This document shows, piece after piece, positions 63,701 through 64,000 of a stretch of 64,000 nucleotides of DNA. Source of the DNA: Homarus americanus. Taxonomy: Eukaryota > Arthropoda > Malacostraca > Decapoda > Nephropidae. The stretch lies in the NCBI RefSeq assembly GCF_018991925.1, contig NW_024755027.1, forward strand, positions 153,886 through 217,885, written 5' to 3'. A program made the translations under genes and the position numbers. Within the stretch, counting starts at the first letter, position 1; every line of letters begins with the position of its first letter. Below the pieces are notes generated by a model. It searched no databases and was not told the origin of the DNA. It saw only the letters and a program-made list of their open reading frames with translations.

Positions 63701-64000
63701 CACGTCATCACGCTCACACTAAATAATGCCAATGCCTACGTGCCTCCATCCACCCCCACCGTGCCTATCCTGCCACAGCACAGTCCCCAGCTGTCACCAA
63801 CACCCATTCATCCTGACCAAATATCCCTCCTCCTGGCACTTGACTTATTAGGGACTTGCCACGCCTTGCCATAAACAGGTGTATTGTATCGGGAATCCTC
63901 CCGCCACACACTCATCCTGTCACTATATGTAACTTGCCGACATAATCCATGGCCCTTCTGGCACTTGTGTCTTTAATTGGATGAGTCCAGAAGGCAAGCA
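63701..64000. other. Edge sequence, content uncertain
   Basis: A plus-strand frame (to 63874) of normal composition contains LTLNNANAYVPP, vaguely like LINE endonuclease text. The match is too weak to call, and the window ends here. Confidence 0.25.

Overview
The window is eukaryotic nuclear DNA, most likely from an arthropod and probably a decapod crustacean. There is no operon structure or dense coding. Instead there are many long microsatellites ((CA)n, (GA)n, (ATT)n, (TA)n), at least fifteen different minisatellites, patches rich in the arthropod telomere word TTAGG, and several arthropod-type transposable elements. By my rough tally about a third of the window is tandem repeat. No host gene can be supported with confidence. 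Most long open frames are repeat arrays whose unit happens to lack stop codons.

Layout. 1-16 kb: unique DNA without recognisable genes, interrupted by minisatellites (1.2 kb of a 25-bp unit at 2.8-4.05 kb, a 25-bp array at 9.1 kb, a 60-bp trimeric higher-order array at 12.9 kb, a 30-bp array at 14.75 kb). 16-31 kb: 3' fragments of one non-LTR retrotransposon family that end in (ATT)n, a 420-bp (ATT)n array, a 193-bp pogo-like MITE with TA target duplications, an unrecognised inverted repeat at 23 kb with coding-like similarity, a tRNA-derived SINE and further minisatellites. 31-42 kb: more arrays, including 2.1 kb of a 26-bp unit and 1.4 kb of a 44-bp unit.

42.5-54.6 kb is the most unusual region. 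It is a composite tandem array with a 2.73-2.87 kb period. Blocks of a 23/25-bp minisatellite alternate with four nearly identical 1.45-kb modules. Each module carries, on the minus strand, an RTE-like LINE C-terminal scrap and a broken frame with two successive retropepsin-like domains. A diverged fifth copy of the protease part lies inverted at 55.0-56.2 kb.

57.1-62.3 kb is a nested transposon cluster. A 2.23-kb hAT-like DNA transposon (57156-59385) has imperfect long terminal inverted repeats and one open transposase frame (about 554 aa) with D, D, CxxH, RW and ER landmarks. Beside it, on the minus strand, is a 5'-truncated non-LTR retrotransposon of the restriction-like-endonuclease type (59641-62335). 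Its 853-codon frame is broken only by two TAG codons. Its 5' junction and that of a second 3' fragment both lie at (GTA)n repeats, which suggests a microsatellite target. The last 1.5 kb holds more LINE and SINE fragments.

The elements do not form a pathway. Their relations are those of nesting and duplication: LINE tails appear to seed (ATT)n arrays, the hAT sits in a TA tract behind a LINE poly(A), a SINE interrupts a LINE, and a dead protease-like frame was amplified together with a minisatellite.
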